Below are positions 1-12,991 of a stretch of DNA of 64,000 nucleotides, piece after piece (position 1 is the first letter of the stretch; every line of letters begins with the position of its first letter). A program made the translations under genes and the position numbers. The stretch covers positions 1 through 64,000 of the forward strand of contig JALRMH010000028.1 of assembly GCA_026119935.1 (NCBI GenBank), given 5' to 3'. The notes below the pieces were generated by a model. The model had not been told where the DNA came from and made no database searches. It saw only the letters and a program-made list of their open reading frames with translations. Origin of the DNA: Endothia cerciana (Eukaryota; Ascomycota; Sordariomycetes; Diaporthales; Cryphonectriaceae).

Positions 1-2680
1 GGGATTTCTTCACGATAGTGTCTGCAACTACTTGTATCACGTCACATTTGTGCTATCGAGCTACTCGAGCCAGTGCTGGCTATGCCCGTCACTAAGGCGG
101 GGGGGGGGGGGGGGGGGGGGGGCGGCCCTCGCCACGACGGCGGTCGAGCGGTTCTTGTGGATTCCACCCTCGTAACATGTAACCACGGCACTCATTCAGG
201 CGTGTACAACTTTGCTTTCTCGCGCCTACAGCAATTACTATACACACAAATTGAAGTTCACCGCTCTCTTCACCGCCGTTAAGTCTCATCGCCACCGCCG
301 CTGCCCCTGCCCATCTTCCCCGGCGGCGTCGGCCGGGACCAGCCTTGACTTGACGGACCCAATTCTGAGGGACGGATGAAGGCTGTATCGGCGGCTACCG
401 TCTGTGACGGGGAGCAGATGCAGAAATCAGCAAGTCTAGGCAAAGCCGCGGTCACTTGTCATGCAACCGCGCCTCCCTCCGGACCGAGTTGAGTTGAGTT
501 GTCCGGCGTTTCTAACCTGCGGTGTCCAGGCCGGCGTGATCCCCCCCTCCCCCCATCCTCCGGCCCCGGGCGGGCTGGGCCCAATCACGTCTTGGGCTCT
601 AGGGGGAAAAGACCGCTCTTCCTTGGGTATGCTGGTCTTCAGCGGCATCGAGGATGTCTGGGAATCTGTATCATGGTTCTCATATACCCTCCCGGGGCGA
701 GCAGACAAGAATGTCATGGTTCCTGGAAAAAAGACAAAGAGACACTATCGCAGACTTGTTCGACCCCTACATAATAGTGTCCCCCAGCCCGCAGACGTGG
801 CTCATAACGACATGCGGGACCGCCCACGCGATTCTCGAACAGGCCATGGCAAGGGCCATCCCCACGTATTGCCGGAGCCCATCGGATCTAGGAATATGAC
901 CGTAGGAGCCATGGGTTGTGAGAGAGGGCGTCCCAAGCCGGTTGGATATGTGAGCAGCCTTTGGTGCCTCGTGGGAGGCACTAGTGGCTGAGGAAAACGG
1001 CTGAGGTGTGTTCCTGAATGCCACTTACCGCATCCGAAGGCGAGGCCGCACCATGGTGGGTATCTGTTCACGATAGGACTATCAGGGAGGAGTAGCTGGC
1101 ATTGAAACGTCCAAGGACTTCTTCTCTGCACTAGGAGAGGGCGGTGTGACGATTAACAGCCTTGTATCTCCTGTTTGTCTCGTAGCGCAACGTCTGGTCA
1201 AGTGCGGACTTCAACATTGAACTTTGCGCCCGATCAAGATGGCCAGAGAGAAATGATAAGTCCCACAAGGGTTAGAGTTTCATCCTCAAGAGGGCAGAAA
1301 GATGACTTAAGGAGGAAGGGAAAAAAAGGATTAGACACTAGGAGAGGGTGAGAAGTAACCTATAAAGAACACGACAAGTGCGACAGGATACCTGCTCGGA
1401 TCCAGATCCAGATCCTCCCTCACGCCAGCGATCTCGGCATTGCCCATGCCACATCACTGATCAGCCCAACAGACACACGGAAGAGCTGGCCCGAGGAAGT
1501 CATGGAGAAAATGGAACCCTCGCATTGCGGCGTCTCGAGGCCTTCCCAGTTCCGAGAATATCGGGTGTCAAGAGCCTCGACACGCGCCCGCACAGGATGC
1601 ATGCTGGGCAATGGCCGTGGGAGGTTTTACGTAGACCAGCAGGTCTGGTGGGGGAAGATGGCTCAAGACCGTACGCCATCCCATCCCAATGTTTCATCAT
1701 AAGGCTAGGAAGATCACCGGAAGCATCATTCTCTGGATGGAGGATCTCTCGTCAACTTCTTCGAACTGTGTCCCGCACTCCAACACCAACAACAACAAGA
1801 AGAAAGGAACAAAGAATTTCTGCACCTGCGCCTAAAGGACTTGTTCAGTCGATGATCCTGCTAGACGATCGAGCCGCGGTAATAGTGTCCTCCCCCCTCT
1901 CCCAACGGTCAATCCTCTTTTTCCCCCCTGTACTTTTTGGAATATAATTGGCCATATGGAAGGGGCAGTCTCGGTGCATTGTCAACCATCCAGCCTCGCA
2001 GCACATCCCACACTTGTCTTGTTGTCAGGTGTTTATCGGGCAGCGACGGTGATATTGGTCTCGTTACAGTTAGCCCCATCACCAGTGGCCTCACCGAGTA
2101 GGTTAGCCCCCCAGGTAACAGTCTTCGCCCTGGATAGTGTCACCAAGCCGGGGCCACACAGGCTCATTGCCTCATGAACGAAAAGAAGTTAATCCTCCCC
2201 CAGTGTGATAAATCAAGTCAGTAATCGCCTGGGATATGACAAAGCTAGAAGACCTTCATCTTCACACAAATCCATCAGCCATTCGGACAAAAACACGTCT
2301 ACTATCGTCAAGTAAGATATATCCTCCATGAAGCATTGCTTTGACCCTCTTACCCCTGACCGCATTGCGCCCCCTCTTATTTCTTGACATCGAAATCGGT
2401 ATGTATGATCAACGTACATCTCACCAACTGAGTAGAAGGCCTCCAAAAACCGCCTGCTTCTTGCTCGGCTTCATCCGAGTCCCCGATTCTCTAACTAGCA
2501 CTCGGCTTCGCTCGCCAACAACCCGCACAATGTCGCGCCCTGACACTTGAACCCTTTGCGGTGACACTAATGAGCCACGCCCATCCCTCAGCCAGTGGTT
2601 CAATACGTCCCAGCGTTGATGATCAACTGTAATCAATGATCGTCAGCCTTATTAAGGTTCACAGCTTATGTTCAACCCTT
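1..2680. other. Intergenic stretch with no supported gene
   Basis: I see no convincing gene here. The short open frames on both strands share no recognisable motif, have no plausible splice continuation and overlap each other in several frames. A pure G run of 24 bases lies at 99-122. The right edge is the 3' flank of the RasGAP gene on the minus strand. A gene entering from the left of the window cannot be excluded. Confidence 0.6.
99..122. repeat. Poly-G homopolymer, 24 nt
   Basis: An uninterrupted run of 24 G, the longest of more than a dozen G or C runs of at least 11 nt in the window. Its exact length is prone to sequencing error. Confidence 0.9.
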
Positions 2681-5600
2681 CTAAGCCGTCCCGCTCGGCT
2701 GCACAACGCATTGGGGATCGTAAAACCAGATGAGTGGGAACTGAAAACACAGCTCTGTCAAAAGGATCAGACTCACATCAATCAGCTTCTCCGTCCGTGC
2801 AAAGCACTGCTTATCCGGCTCCTGTGTCGGGTTAAGCGAGCAAAATCGCCACAGGCCGCCGAAACCCATGTCCTCGAGGATGTCATTGAGCACCGAGGAA
2901 GCCATGGCCCCATTTCCGTTGCTCAAGCTGGAGTCCATCATCGCCGTGGCGAATTGAGGATTTGACGTTAGCGTTTGCAAGAGCCCGTGCGCTGACTCTA
3001 GCGTCGACGTGTTCTGGCAGTGCAGGAGGGTATCATCGAGGATGGCCAATATCGGACCACAGCTGCTGATAATTAGCCATCAGGATCTTTGTGACCAAGG
3101 AAAACTTGACAGGGAGGGGGAGCGTCAGCAAGGGAACCTTACAAATGCATGACCACACCCGGCCGACCGACGGCGAGTTCATTCAACCAATGCAGCAAGC
3201 GGCTCTGGACTGCGTCCTCGAGAAATTGGAAGTCCACTAGCTCGATGGCAGTGTTCAGCAATAAATCCTTGTCCTTGACAGCACTCAGCTTCTCCATCGA
3301 TCGGGCCTTCTGCACACTCGTCGGGCTCGTGGGAGGTGTGATGCCAGCCTGCCAAAAGGCGTCTCTCAGCTCATTAGGTGCAATCGCGCGGGAGAGGATT
3401 AGCGAAAGGTATGGCGAGTATGGCACATCTTTCAGGTGCCTTGTCGAGGGTGTATCTCCTTCAGACGTGGCGGCAGGCAAGGTTGTCATTTCCAGGAATG
3501 TAGCAAGCACGTGAAGCGCAGTTGCCTTCGTCATGGTATCCGACAGGCCGCGGGCGAGGCACGCGCACACTGCAAAGTGGAAGTTCTCGTAGTTGAAGTG
3601 AATGCCATAGAAGTCATCGAGTGTTTGTGCCACATCCTCGAGCTGGCCGCGGCCCTGAAGCAGGTGCGCCACAAGCTTGACACCACGCATGTCCCCCGAG
3701 GTATTTATGTTGGTCAGCACAGACTCGAGGAACACAGCAGCGCAGTTAAAGAGCGAAGGTGGAACGAGCCGCAGCAGGAATGTGGCGAGCCAGAACAGCT
3801 GGACGCCATAGCGGGAGGTCGAAGGCAATTTAGCCATCATCCGTGACAGCGCCGTCACTATCGCGACCAGCATCTCGCTGTTCCCATCGTCGCCGCTGAA
3901 GCGCGTGATGCTGATTCGCAGCGCAACCAAGACTTGATACAACAGATCATCATCCACCTCCTCTCTGGCAAGGCAGCCCATCACCGAGAAGGCACGAGGT
4001 TGGATTGCCGGGTTATTTTGGAAAGCCGTACTGGCGACGAGACTCATCCAGCGCGAGCGCCAAGCATTGGCCATGTCTGTGGACGTAGCAGCAACAGAGC
4101 AGATATCGAACATGATTGCCGCCAAAGCCTCCGTAGAAGCCAGCGTAGGACCATAGTCCTGCGTTGTGGATATTGACGCCCCGTCACGGCTCGGGTAATT
4201 GGGCGTGATACTCCAGATATCGGTTCGTGATTCCGACAAAGATTCAAGGAGTCCTCTGAGCTTAGTCTGCCGCGCCTCATCCAGGTTGAATGAGGTACAA
4301 GCCGCATGTACAGAGTTGACCAACAGCCGGTGTACCAGAATCCGGATGTCTGACGCTCCTGTGTTAGCAAGCATGGTGACGATGTGAAATATCTCGGGTA
4401 GATACATCTGTGTCTGAATACCACTATCGAATGACAGTGATACGCAGAACTGTAGCAAGATGCAGACCTCTGGCCAGACGACGTTGTCCGGCAAATGCTT
4501 GCTTTGCCGCATGGAAGACCGATTCAAGGCCTTCCGAAGTCGTGTGATGATTTTGCCTCGCAAAGTGATACTACCAATCGCGGTGACGATGGAAGTCAGT
4601 GTCTCGGTCTGCTCATCGTGCAGGCCTATGCTCGAAGCTGCCTTGATGACTTCGTCCAGGAAAATATCCAACAGAACTTCATCGCGTTGAATAGCTGGCC
4701 AGATGGTCTGTTCAAGAGTGAAGCCCAACGTTGGATCAGACAAGGTCACATCTATGAGCTTTCTAAAGAACGTCGCAATCTTCTCACGGCCTTTGTCGCT
4801 GTCGGTTTCGGCCGCCAGGACGGAAGATCGCAAGCCAGGCAGCCATGGTGCTAGGTACGCAAGGCTCAGAGGCTTCTGCTCCTCGGAAAAGCTGTCCCAA
4901 CCGACAAAAAACTCGTTCAGAAAGTCGGACGTCAGCTGTGGCTCGGCTTCGGCCAGCGTTCTACTGATCTCTATGATAAAACGGGAAGGATCCAACGGCA
5001 CCGCAATATCTGCATGCATGAGTTAGGTACGTTGGTTCTGCTCAGCACATAGTAGACGTAGCTGTGACATACCTTTCGTGCACATGACTCTCGATGCGGT
5101 GGTGAAGTTGAAAGCCCTGCACAAAGCACCCAGCAGATTGTACGACGACAATCGTAAAACATGATCCGGACTCGCTAAGTTGGTCAGAGCCAGATTCAGC
5201 AACGTCCCAGGAACATCTTGCGGCCTTATCAACCGCTCGTACAGCTTTAGCGATCGAGTGTCTTTGCCATACTTGGCCTTGGCTGTACGGATGCTCTGAA
5301 GGATTTCAGCCTTCTTAGGGCTGGTAAAGTACAAAGCAATCTTGCCATTGTCGGCCCTCAATCCGAAAGCAGAATCGTCGTCGGTCTTCGTGTTCACAGG
5401 CGCCTCGTCCACATCGCTCAGGCGGAATATGTCATTGATAGTGGCGCTCAGCCGGAAGTTGGGGTGAACTTCTTGCTTGTCAGCGGTCGTAATCTGCACA
5501 AATTGGCTGCCCACCATGATCCGACATAGAATCGCGCCCTTGGTCTTCGACAGTCGGATGACAGGCTTGAAGTCGTATCGCGTGTCAGCGAAGACGCTGA

Positions 5601-8600
5601 TGGTCTCCTTGGGTAGATGGAGTTGGGTGAAATGGAAGTGGTTCTGCAACTCCTTGATACTTCCAATAAGATGGTAGTCAATCTTGTTAGGGTTGAAGAC
5701 GCTCGCGTCTTTCTTGGTAGACACTCGAAGGACACGGCGCAGACATTTCCTGCATCGCCGTTAGCTTCCGTCAGTCCCAAGCCGGGCGCTGAGATATCTG
5801 TGCTCACCGGAAAGCGCTGTTCATATTATAGATATAGATGCGGCTAAGCTGTTTCGACAGCTCAGTGGGAGTAAGGAGCTCCAGCTTGTGGAATAGCTCA
5901 TCCTGAGGTTCTTCGCTCTGCCCATTGAAGCATGTCGCGTCGACCAACAGGCCAAAAGGCCGATGCCACATGCGACTGGCGATCTAACGAGAAAGTCAGA
6001 TACCTTGGTACCATCTATGACCATCATACTCCACAAGGGACGATGCTGCTGGTGGCAGCCGACGTCCAGGCCAGCAAGTTACATCTTCACGCACCTTCAA
6101 ATAGCAGTAGATCAGGGTATCATAATCAATAGACTCGTCGTCGATGTTCCTCAAGATAATGCAAATGATGGCTAGTCCATCCTGAGATTGCAGATGATCG
6201 ACCGTCAGCTACCGACAGGGCCATTGGAGCACAAGCGGACTCGGAGGCGAATAGCAACATACCTTGCTCTCACCACCATCATAGACCGCTCGGGTGGTGA
6301 CAAAGGACTCTGTACTGCGGAAAGCATTGCGAAGCATGAAGTTTTGAAACCGAGAGTACGCAGGTGGGCTGTTGGATGAAATCAGAGGTCTGTTCCATGT
6401 GACGGCCAGCGATGGCGGGCCCAGATGCGAGATGAGATGCCGGAGGGGTTCCAGGACGGGCGAGCGTGTGCGCGTCAACTCTGATGGTGACCGTACGAAA
6501 TCCCTTCGTTCCTGTGAGACGAGCCGTTGCCTGACCTGGTCCCAATGGTCGTAGAGAAACCGATGTAGAGCGACACAAGAACCGAAGTCGAAAGACTCCG
6601 ACGTACTCGGCGGGTCCGTCCTCTCGGGTGCCACAGAGATCTCGCGCAAGAAAGTGGTGACTCGGTATATATTCTGTGTGAGGAAGTCATTCAAGGGAAA
6701 CATGTAGGGTTCCTTGGCTCCGAACAACACATTGTTAGCCAGATTTTGGACAACCTTCGCGATCAGCAGCAGACCTCTGCGCATCTCCTTTGACGGGGCC
6801 GTTGAGACAAGGCCCTCGATCTCGGGCGCCACAATGGCGGGGCAGAAGAACCGGAGGAAAATGAAGGCACCGACCGCGGTGTACTTCGCCTCCGGAAATC
6901 TGGGCATTACCGCCGTGGAGATGATATTACAAATCTTCCGGAAAGAAGAAGGAATGCTGGACGAAGAGTTGCAAATATCCTCGATAAAGACCTTGGCCAC
7001 GATGCGCAATTGCAAGGCATTCTTCTGTAGCTCATCTGTCGATGCGACCCTTGCTGGGTCCAATTCAAGATCGAGATCTTTAGACGTCAGCATCAGCCGT
7101 TCAAGGACCTTTTGCAGCGTCGCCTTGAGATATGCCATCCCCTTCCACTTGGCATAGATTGAGAGCATCTTCGTTGCAACGCATGTCCTCCGCAGCAGCT
7201 CGGACTCGTTCTCCGTATCCTCAATCTCCTGCTTGATGAGAGCCTCCAGTAGCACAAAGCTGAGACCCCGGGTCTCGAAAATGTTCAGCAGGGATATTGT
7301 AACCTCATCAACCTCGTTGCTGGGACAGACCGAGCTGATTGCGGCCGCCAAGCTCGTGTCCGCAGTCAGAAGATCAAGTAGTTCGTCGTATTTCTCTGTG
7401 ACGGCCGTATCAGACAGGTTGCTGAATTCTGTGCCTTGCATCAGGATGTTATAGAGGACTTTCACGAATGCCGTTCTTATCTCAACATTTTCGTGATAGC
7501 CTATACTCAAAGAATGCTTCAGGCCAACGTCAATGTTCGCAGCCAGAAGATTGGACAATATCGTAATTGCAAGCTCCGAGCTGGTGATGCTCTCTTCCCT
7601 AGCTGTGGTGCCGTGTTCGAGCCTGCCCGCTTCTGTGGACTCCAGGTTCAGTAGCGATAAGAAACGGTTGAAGTACGTATGGAACATCTGTGATTTCAGC
7701 TCGCTCGCCCCGACGTCCGACTGCCCTTCGCCGGGTTGCAGAGGAAGGCGGTAGGTCATCTCAGCGAGCGAACGCAGGCAGGCTTTGTCGAGATCCTTCT
7801 GGACTCGGACCGCGTCATCAAGACGCGCAGGCGCAAATGCGGCAGCAGATTCCGTCCGTGGAGATCGCGGCCTTGTGATCCAGCTGAAGACGTACTCCAG
7901 AAGCTGGTTGCGGATGCGCACGTCGTCCCTCAAGTTCAAATGCTCCTTCTTCTTCATGAGAGCCTCAGAAAGCTGACAGACTTTGATCTTCACCATAAGG
8001 CTGTTTCTGGTGTCCGAAACACCATCTAGGAACTTCGCAAAGTTGAGTGTCAGAGACCCCAGATTGACAGACGATGCGGCGCCCAGGTCAGAGGGACCAT
8101 CTAGTCTCTCAACCAGCGCTCGGAGCAGGGAAATGGACTGTTCGGCGAATATGATCTCATTCTCGAGCCCCTTAACTGTCGATTCAAGAGCTCCCGTGAA
8201 CAAGACGTCAAGCTCTGCCTCAAGAGCTTTGAACAACGACTGATATAGGGCCGGTGCTGTCTCGATGGAAAGCACCTCACGCATCGTCTCTCTCACTCGG
8301 ACATTGCTGCAACCAAGAAGCTGGATGCTCAGCCTGAGATATCTCCCGAGTATCGGCTCCTCCTGGTTGTCAGACGACAGCTTGTCAATCCACTTGAGGC
8401 CGCCAAGGGTAGGATCGTCCACAATCGCTGACTGGTCCGCCACGCACACACCACCCAGGGAGGCGAGGAAGCCTGAGTAATTTCGCCACTCAACGAGGAT
8501 TGCCTCGGGTAATGTCTCGGCGGCGGAAGTCGAGACATCTCTTGACAGGTGAAGCCACCTTTCGAATGCAGTTGCCCAGGCATCGAGGATACCGGCGCTT

Positions 8601-11276
8601 GGGTACTGCATACTCCTCAACAGACCGCGAATTCGCTTTTGGAAGGCGACCAGTCCGGTGAAGCGGAACTCGCGGGATGCAATCTCCTGAAAGGTGCCAA
8701 CATTTCGGAGTAATGACTGAACTGACTTGGCCGTTCCAGCAGACGCGGCCTCGATGGCTTGGCATTCCTCAAGAAAAAGACGACAACAGTTGATGACCAG
8801 TTGCAAGGTTTCAATGTTCGCCGAGCAGAGCGACACCAGCAATATGGTCTCTAACCTAATAGATACAGCCGCACGCTCAGGGATTTCTGCCGATATATTC
8901 CCCAGATCCTGTTTGTCTGGTCAGCTGTTTGCACGGAATCATCACGATGTTCGAAACCCTTTCCTCTGACGCATACCTTCAGGGACCTCAGCAAAATAAG
9001 TCTAGACTCGAGGTATCCATTGATCGAGGCGATGCCCGCGCCAAGGTCTTGAGAATCGACCTTATCGCAGAGGTCGTTCAGTACGAGTGACCTGAAAGAC
9101 AGTTAGCCTGTAATACCTAGCCGTATGCAACAGTTAAGTACTGAAGCGTTCTGGTTACTCACGTAAGTCTCCAAATATTCTCCTTGAACGCAAAGGACGA
9201 TCGTCGTTCTGATTTTGACCATTCGTTCATAATTTCGGCGTCCGTGAAGACGCGAGTGATCATCTTCGAGGCTGATCGACGGATCTCATCATCCGGTGTG
9301 ACCAGAAAAGGCAGAAAAGCCTCAAAATACCCTTGATATTCACCAGCCTTGTCCCTCGAATCCGGATCTTCTGCTGCAAGGAATTTGCTTGGGCAAACAT
9401 TGAGATAAGTTAGGATGTGATGGACCAGATCGTTGTTAGTGACCAGCTCAAGAGCCTTGCGATGTGCGACTTGATCACCTACGCAGGTCTCATTGAAGAC
9501 GGTTGTGAAAGTCTGCTTCAAACGTCAGCAAGCATCCATCGCCCGTGATGTTTATAGTCATGCGAACCATCATTTGACCCCTGACAAAATTAATGGTAAG
9601 CTGATGGAGGCCATGATGTCCCTTTGGGGTGTCGAGAGTAGCAAAGTGTGCAGCGGCTTCTATGACGGCAATCTTGAATCCCAATGGGGCTGCAGGTTTG
9701 AGGCAATTCGGCGCGAGGGATTCAATACAGCCTTCGTAGTTGAGGTCCGTCAAGCTCACGAAGGCGGCAGTCATGATATCTTGCTCGAACAGAACAGAAT
9801 CGGGACCAGATGTGTTTCGACGGAACACAGCATCGTGAACTTCGTCCTGGACATCCAAAGCGTAGCTAATGAAGGCTGCGTCGCTGTCAAGATCGAAGTG
9901 ACGGGCGGCGCGCAGAAGCAACACGAGGCAGTATGCAGCTTGCTCGTTCCTGTTCCTGAGCGCCTTCCGCAGACCGTCCAGAAAGGCAATCTTCTTGGAC
10001 ATGCTGCCGCCCTTGGCATCTCGCATACTGCTGGCGACCTCGAACACATCGGGCAGGAGGAAGAGCAGCGTGGTCTGAAGCGGATATTGCATGAACCTCC
10101 GCCTCACACCATCCGCCACAGTCTCCGACCTCCCATTATCGAGCACCACAGTCTGGGTCATGTCGAATAGGGTATCAGGCCCACCGTCCAGCCTCTTGTG
10201 ACTTGTATGAAGCTTCACAAACTCTTCGGGTTGGCGGTCAAGCCACCTCGTGATGAGCAGAGGCGTGACGATTGCGATTGTATCCTGAAAATGCCTCCGG
10301 AAGTGCAAGTAGCTGGAACAGATCTCCTGGATGATCAGACCAAGCTTGTGGGAGTCGACCCAAAAACACCCTACCAGGCGAAGCAGGACCAGAGCAGTAC
10401 GCTCATCCTCGACTGCTGTTATGGTCTGAACCGTGGAGCTCTGCACGGATGTGGTGGTCCGGATCACATAGATGACCTTCCTAAAATACTCGAAGGCGCC
10501 CGACCAGCTGGAGGCAACGACGAACTCGCAGATCGTCCTCGCATGGCGTTCTACCACCTCTACATGCGAATCATAGAGCGCCTGGCTTTCAAGAGGCGTC
10601 TCGTTGCCCGGAAGGTCTGCAAAGCCCGCACCCACCTCCTGCACCGTCTCAAATCTGTCCAACAGGGTCTGCGTAGACAGAGTGAAGCCTTCCGGGAGCG
10701 GTCTGGTGTATATCTTCAGAATGTCGAATACCCTGGTGACCAGAGAAGAACTCAAGGAGTATCTGGGAGGGTCCCTGGACCTCACGTATGTCAGGCGGCC
10801 CAGATTCTCGGCATCGCCAGGCTCCAGGGGCCCATTGTTCCAGTGGCTGGAGCAGCAGTCGGCGAGCAGGCTGACAATATAGAATTCTGAGTTGAGGACG
10901 TGGGGTGGGTGACTGGCAGCAGTGCCAGCGGATCGGTAAGGCCGGCCAAGATCTTCCAACAGAGATATCAGAGCATCGATGACGAGGGCGATAGATGGGA
11001 CGCTGATCTTCAGCAGGGTGGCGCGTGTTATGAGGACTATGTCATCTTGGTACAGGTCCTGGACGGTCGTTCCAGTTCGGTGTGGAAGCTAGATGGGAGC
11101 GATCAAGGCGTTAGCACAGGCGCAGTGTGTTGGTGAGAACAGCTCCCTGATCATCCATGGCTCCCCCCCCCCCCGGGGGATCTTGATTTGACCGCAGAAG
11201 CAGAACGCAAACACAATCTCACCCGTGTGGTTAGCCTCTCTACAAGGCATCCGACCAGACCGCCATCAGCGTTCAT
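2681..11276 (-). CDS. ira1: Neurofibromin-type Ras GTPase-activating protein (Ira/NF1 family)
   Basis: Stimulates GTP hydrolysis by Ras and so restrains Ras-cAMP signalling (family knowledge). I assemble ten exons: 11276-11223, 11088-9586, about 9515-9163, 9091-8977, 8908-6263, 6181-6095, 5983-5808, 5749-5073, 5009-3143 and 3065-2681. All phases agree, giving about 2,620 aa, a usual length for fungal Ira proteins. The RasGAP core shows LLRRTCVATK near residue 1248, matching the arginine-finger loop, and FLRFFCPAIVAPE near 1360. A Sec14/PH-like region follows (RPFGLLVDATCFNG, then RIYIYNMNSAFR), as in neurofibromin. The long C-terminal part is helical-repeat-like. The start ATG is followed by 18 codons and a 134-nt intron holding a C12G5 tract. 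Weak points: the intron 2 donor (GTCAGG at 9585) and its acceptor (CAG start at 9515 or ACT start at 9512), and a 36-nt in-frame stretch at 2776-2741 with intron-like ends that I treat as coding. Family certainty is high. Confidence 0.93.
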
Positions 11277-12991
11277 TGTGGCGAGCGATGTAGGGACGTG
11301 TCGCCCTGATTCGCATGTTTAGAGCAGCATACCCTCGCGTGGGCCGGATCGGGATTGTCCTGTCCTGGAGGGGGCCCTCCTCAGGTCGGTCCCGGAGAGC
11401 AGAGGTTGGCTCCGAGCGGGTTCGAGCTGGGGGACTGGGGACAGATATGGGGACGTCAGGGAGACGGTCGGAGCTCTCGAATACGCGCTGGCGAGTCGAG
11501 AGGAGGTCAGGGCGGGTGGGATCGTGAACCCTGCGAGCCTCTGGCGGACAGAAGCTGTTGGGCCGGAACGGGGCCAGGAGTGGACTGGGGCAGGTTGTCC
11601 TCGACGAGGCTTGGCTAGTCTGAGAGACAGAGACAATAATCAGACGACGACAAGGTCGAGTGGATGACCCCGGTGGAGTCAATTCGTCAGGTAAGGGTAG
11701 TCACAGCTAAGGGTATCGTGAGCCTTGTCTGTATATTGTGGCGTATACGGTGCGCCCTCGTCCAGAATTGCGTGCACACCCACCAGGGAAGGGAAGAAAG
11801 CAAGTCGAGCTTATCGACCTTGATCGTCAATCTGTCATGCCGTGCTGGGTGCTCGTGCTGCTGGAGGTTTGCGACAGGTCGAATCAGTGGACGTCGAGTC
11901 TGGTCTGAGACTGCCCAAGGGGACCAGGGGGGCCTCCAGCGTGCCAACGCCCAATCATACGCTAGACTAAACCGGGTCCCTGCCTCTTGGGGACCCTAGC
12001 ATGGCATAACCCAGCAGTACCTACGTAGTAGTAATAACGCACCGTGGGCACCCACTGGCACCCAGGGTGCTCGGTAGAGCTACAGGCGCGGGTCGGTACT
12101 CCCTCCCCAGACAATAGACAATGTTACATACTACAGGGAGGGTTGGGTTGCAACCGCCAACGGGAGGACCTGAGAACGAACCCCCTGTGACCCCTTACGC
12201 CCTCGCGCGCTCTAGTACTATGACTATGGTATGTACATAGTATGGTACATAACGCCGTACAGAGCACGCTATCTACTTTCCGTTGGCAACGGCGAGCAGA
12301 AACGTCCGTTCCCGTCTTTTTTGGCGTGCCGTTGTGTGAGGTTCAAAAACCCCGCTGCTATGGTTGATGACTTCGATGTCTCCTCACCTCATCCGCCTCT
12401 GCCATAGCACTGCACAGACCTCTTTCAGGGCCCAAAGACGTTCACGGCCGGCCTGCCGATCTCGGCGCAGCCCAGAGGCCGATCTGGTACAATCAGGGAA
12501 TCAAAGATTTTCGGGCACACCTTACACATCATCATCATGGTGGTCGAGGGAGTGCTGAAGGTACACTGCGTCCTAGATGCGGGGACTTGGTAACTTTTAC
12601 ACTGTGGTAGCCCAGGACCTCAGATTCCAGTCCTTGCCAGCGAGAAGCGGTCACCGCAACAAGATGGATGGTCAGCGGCTGCACGGGTGCCAACTCAGGA
12701 CCCTCAAACCTGGGGTCGCCTGGCACTATACCTGCAGCAGCCAGGGGACGGCCTAAAACCACAGTACCCATGCACGACATGCCATGCCATGCCATCGCAT
12801 GAACAAGCTATCACACATATAGTAGTACGCCATGAGTGACGTTGGCCCTCCTCTCACACAACCAGGTCCCATTTCAGGCCCAATCACCTTTCGACAACCC
12901 ACCATATAAAACAAAACAGCTGTTCCGTGAAACTTACCACCTACCACCACTACTCTGGTACCTGCATTCGAATGGTCATCACGTCAACATC
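11277..12991. other. Divergent intergenic region between RasGAP and GH43 genes
   Basis: About 1.7 kb separates two divergently transcribed genes, so it should hold both promoters. The small ORFs here are overlapping frames without motifs. The 12.0-12.3 kb part contains short palindromes such as ACTATG...CATAGT at 12223-12241 and GTAGTA/TACGTA motifs. A TATA-like box at 12905-12910 serves the GH43 gene. Confidence 0.55.
12905..12910 (+). promoter_or_regulatory. TATA-like box of GH43 gene
   Basis: TATAAA lies 82 nt upstream of the only suitable ATG (12992). Its position argues for the start at 12992 rather than the non-ATG extension of the same frame to 12836. Confidence 0.5.

Noticed and set aside
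461..991. 176-codon plus-strand frame
   Set aside because: No motif, overlapping frames of similar length on both strands, no splice context.
2741..2776. Intron-like 36-nt segment (GTGAGT to TTTTCAG) in the last RasGAP exon
   Set aside because: Too short for a fungal spliceosomal intron, and the frame is the same with or without it, so I treat it as coding.
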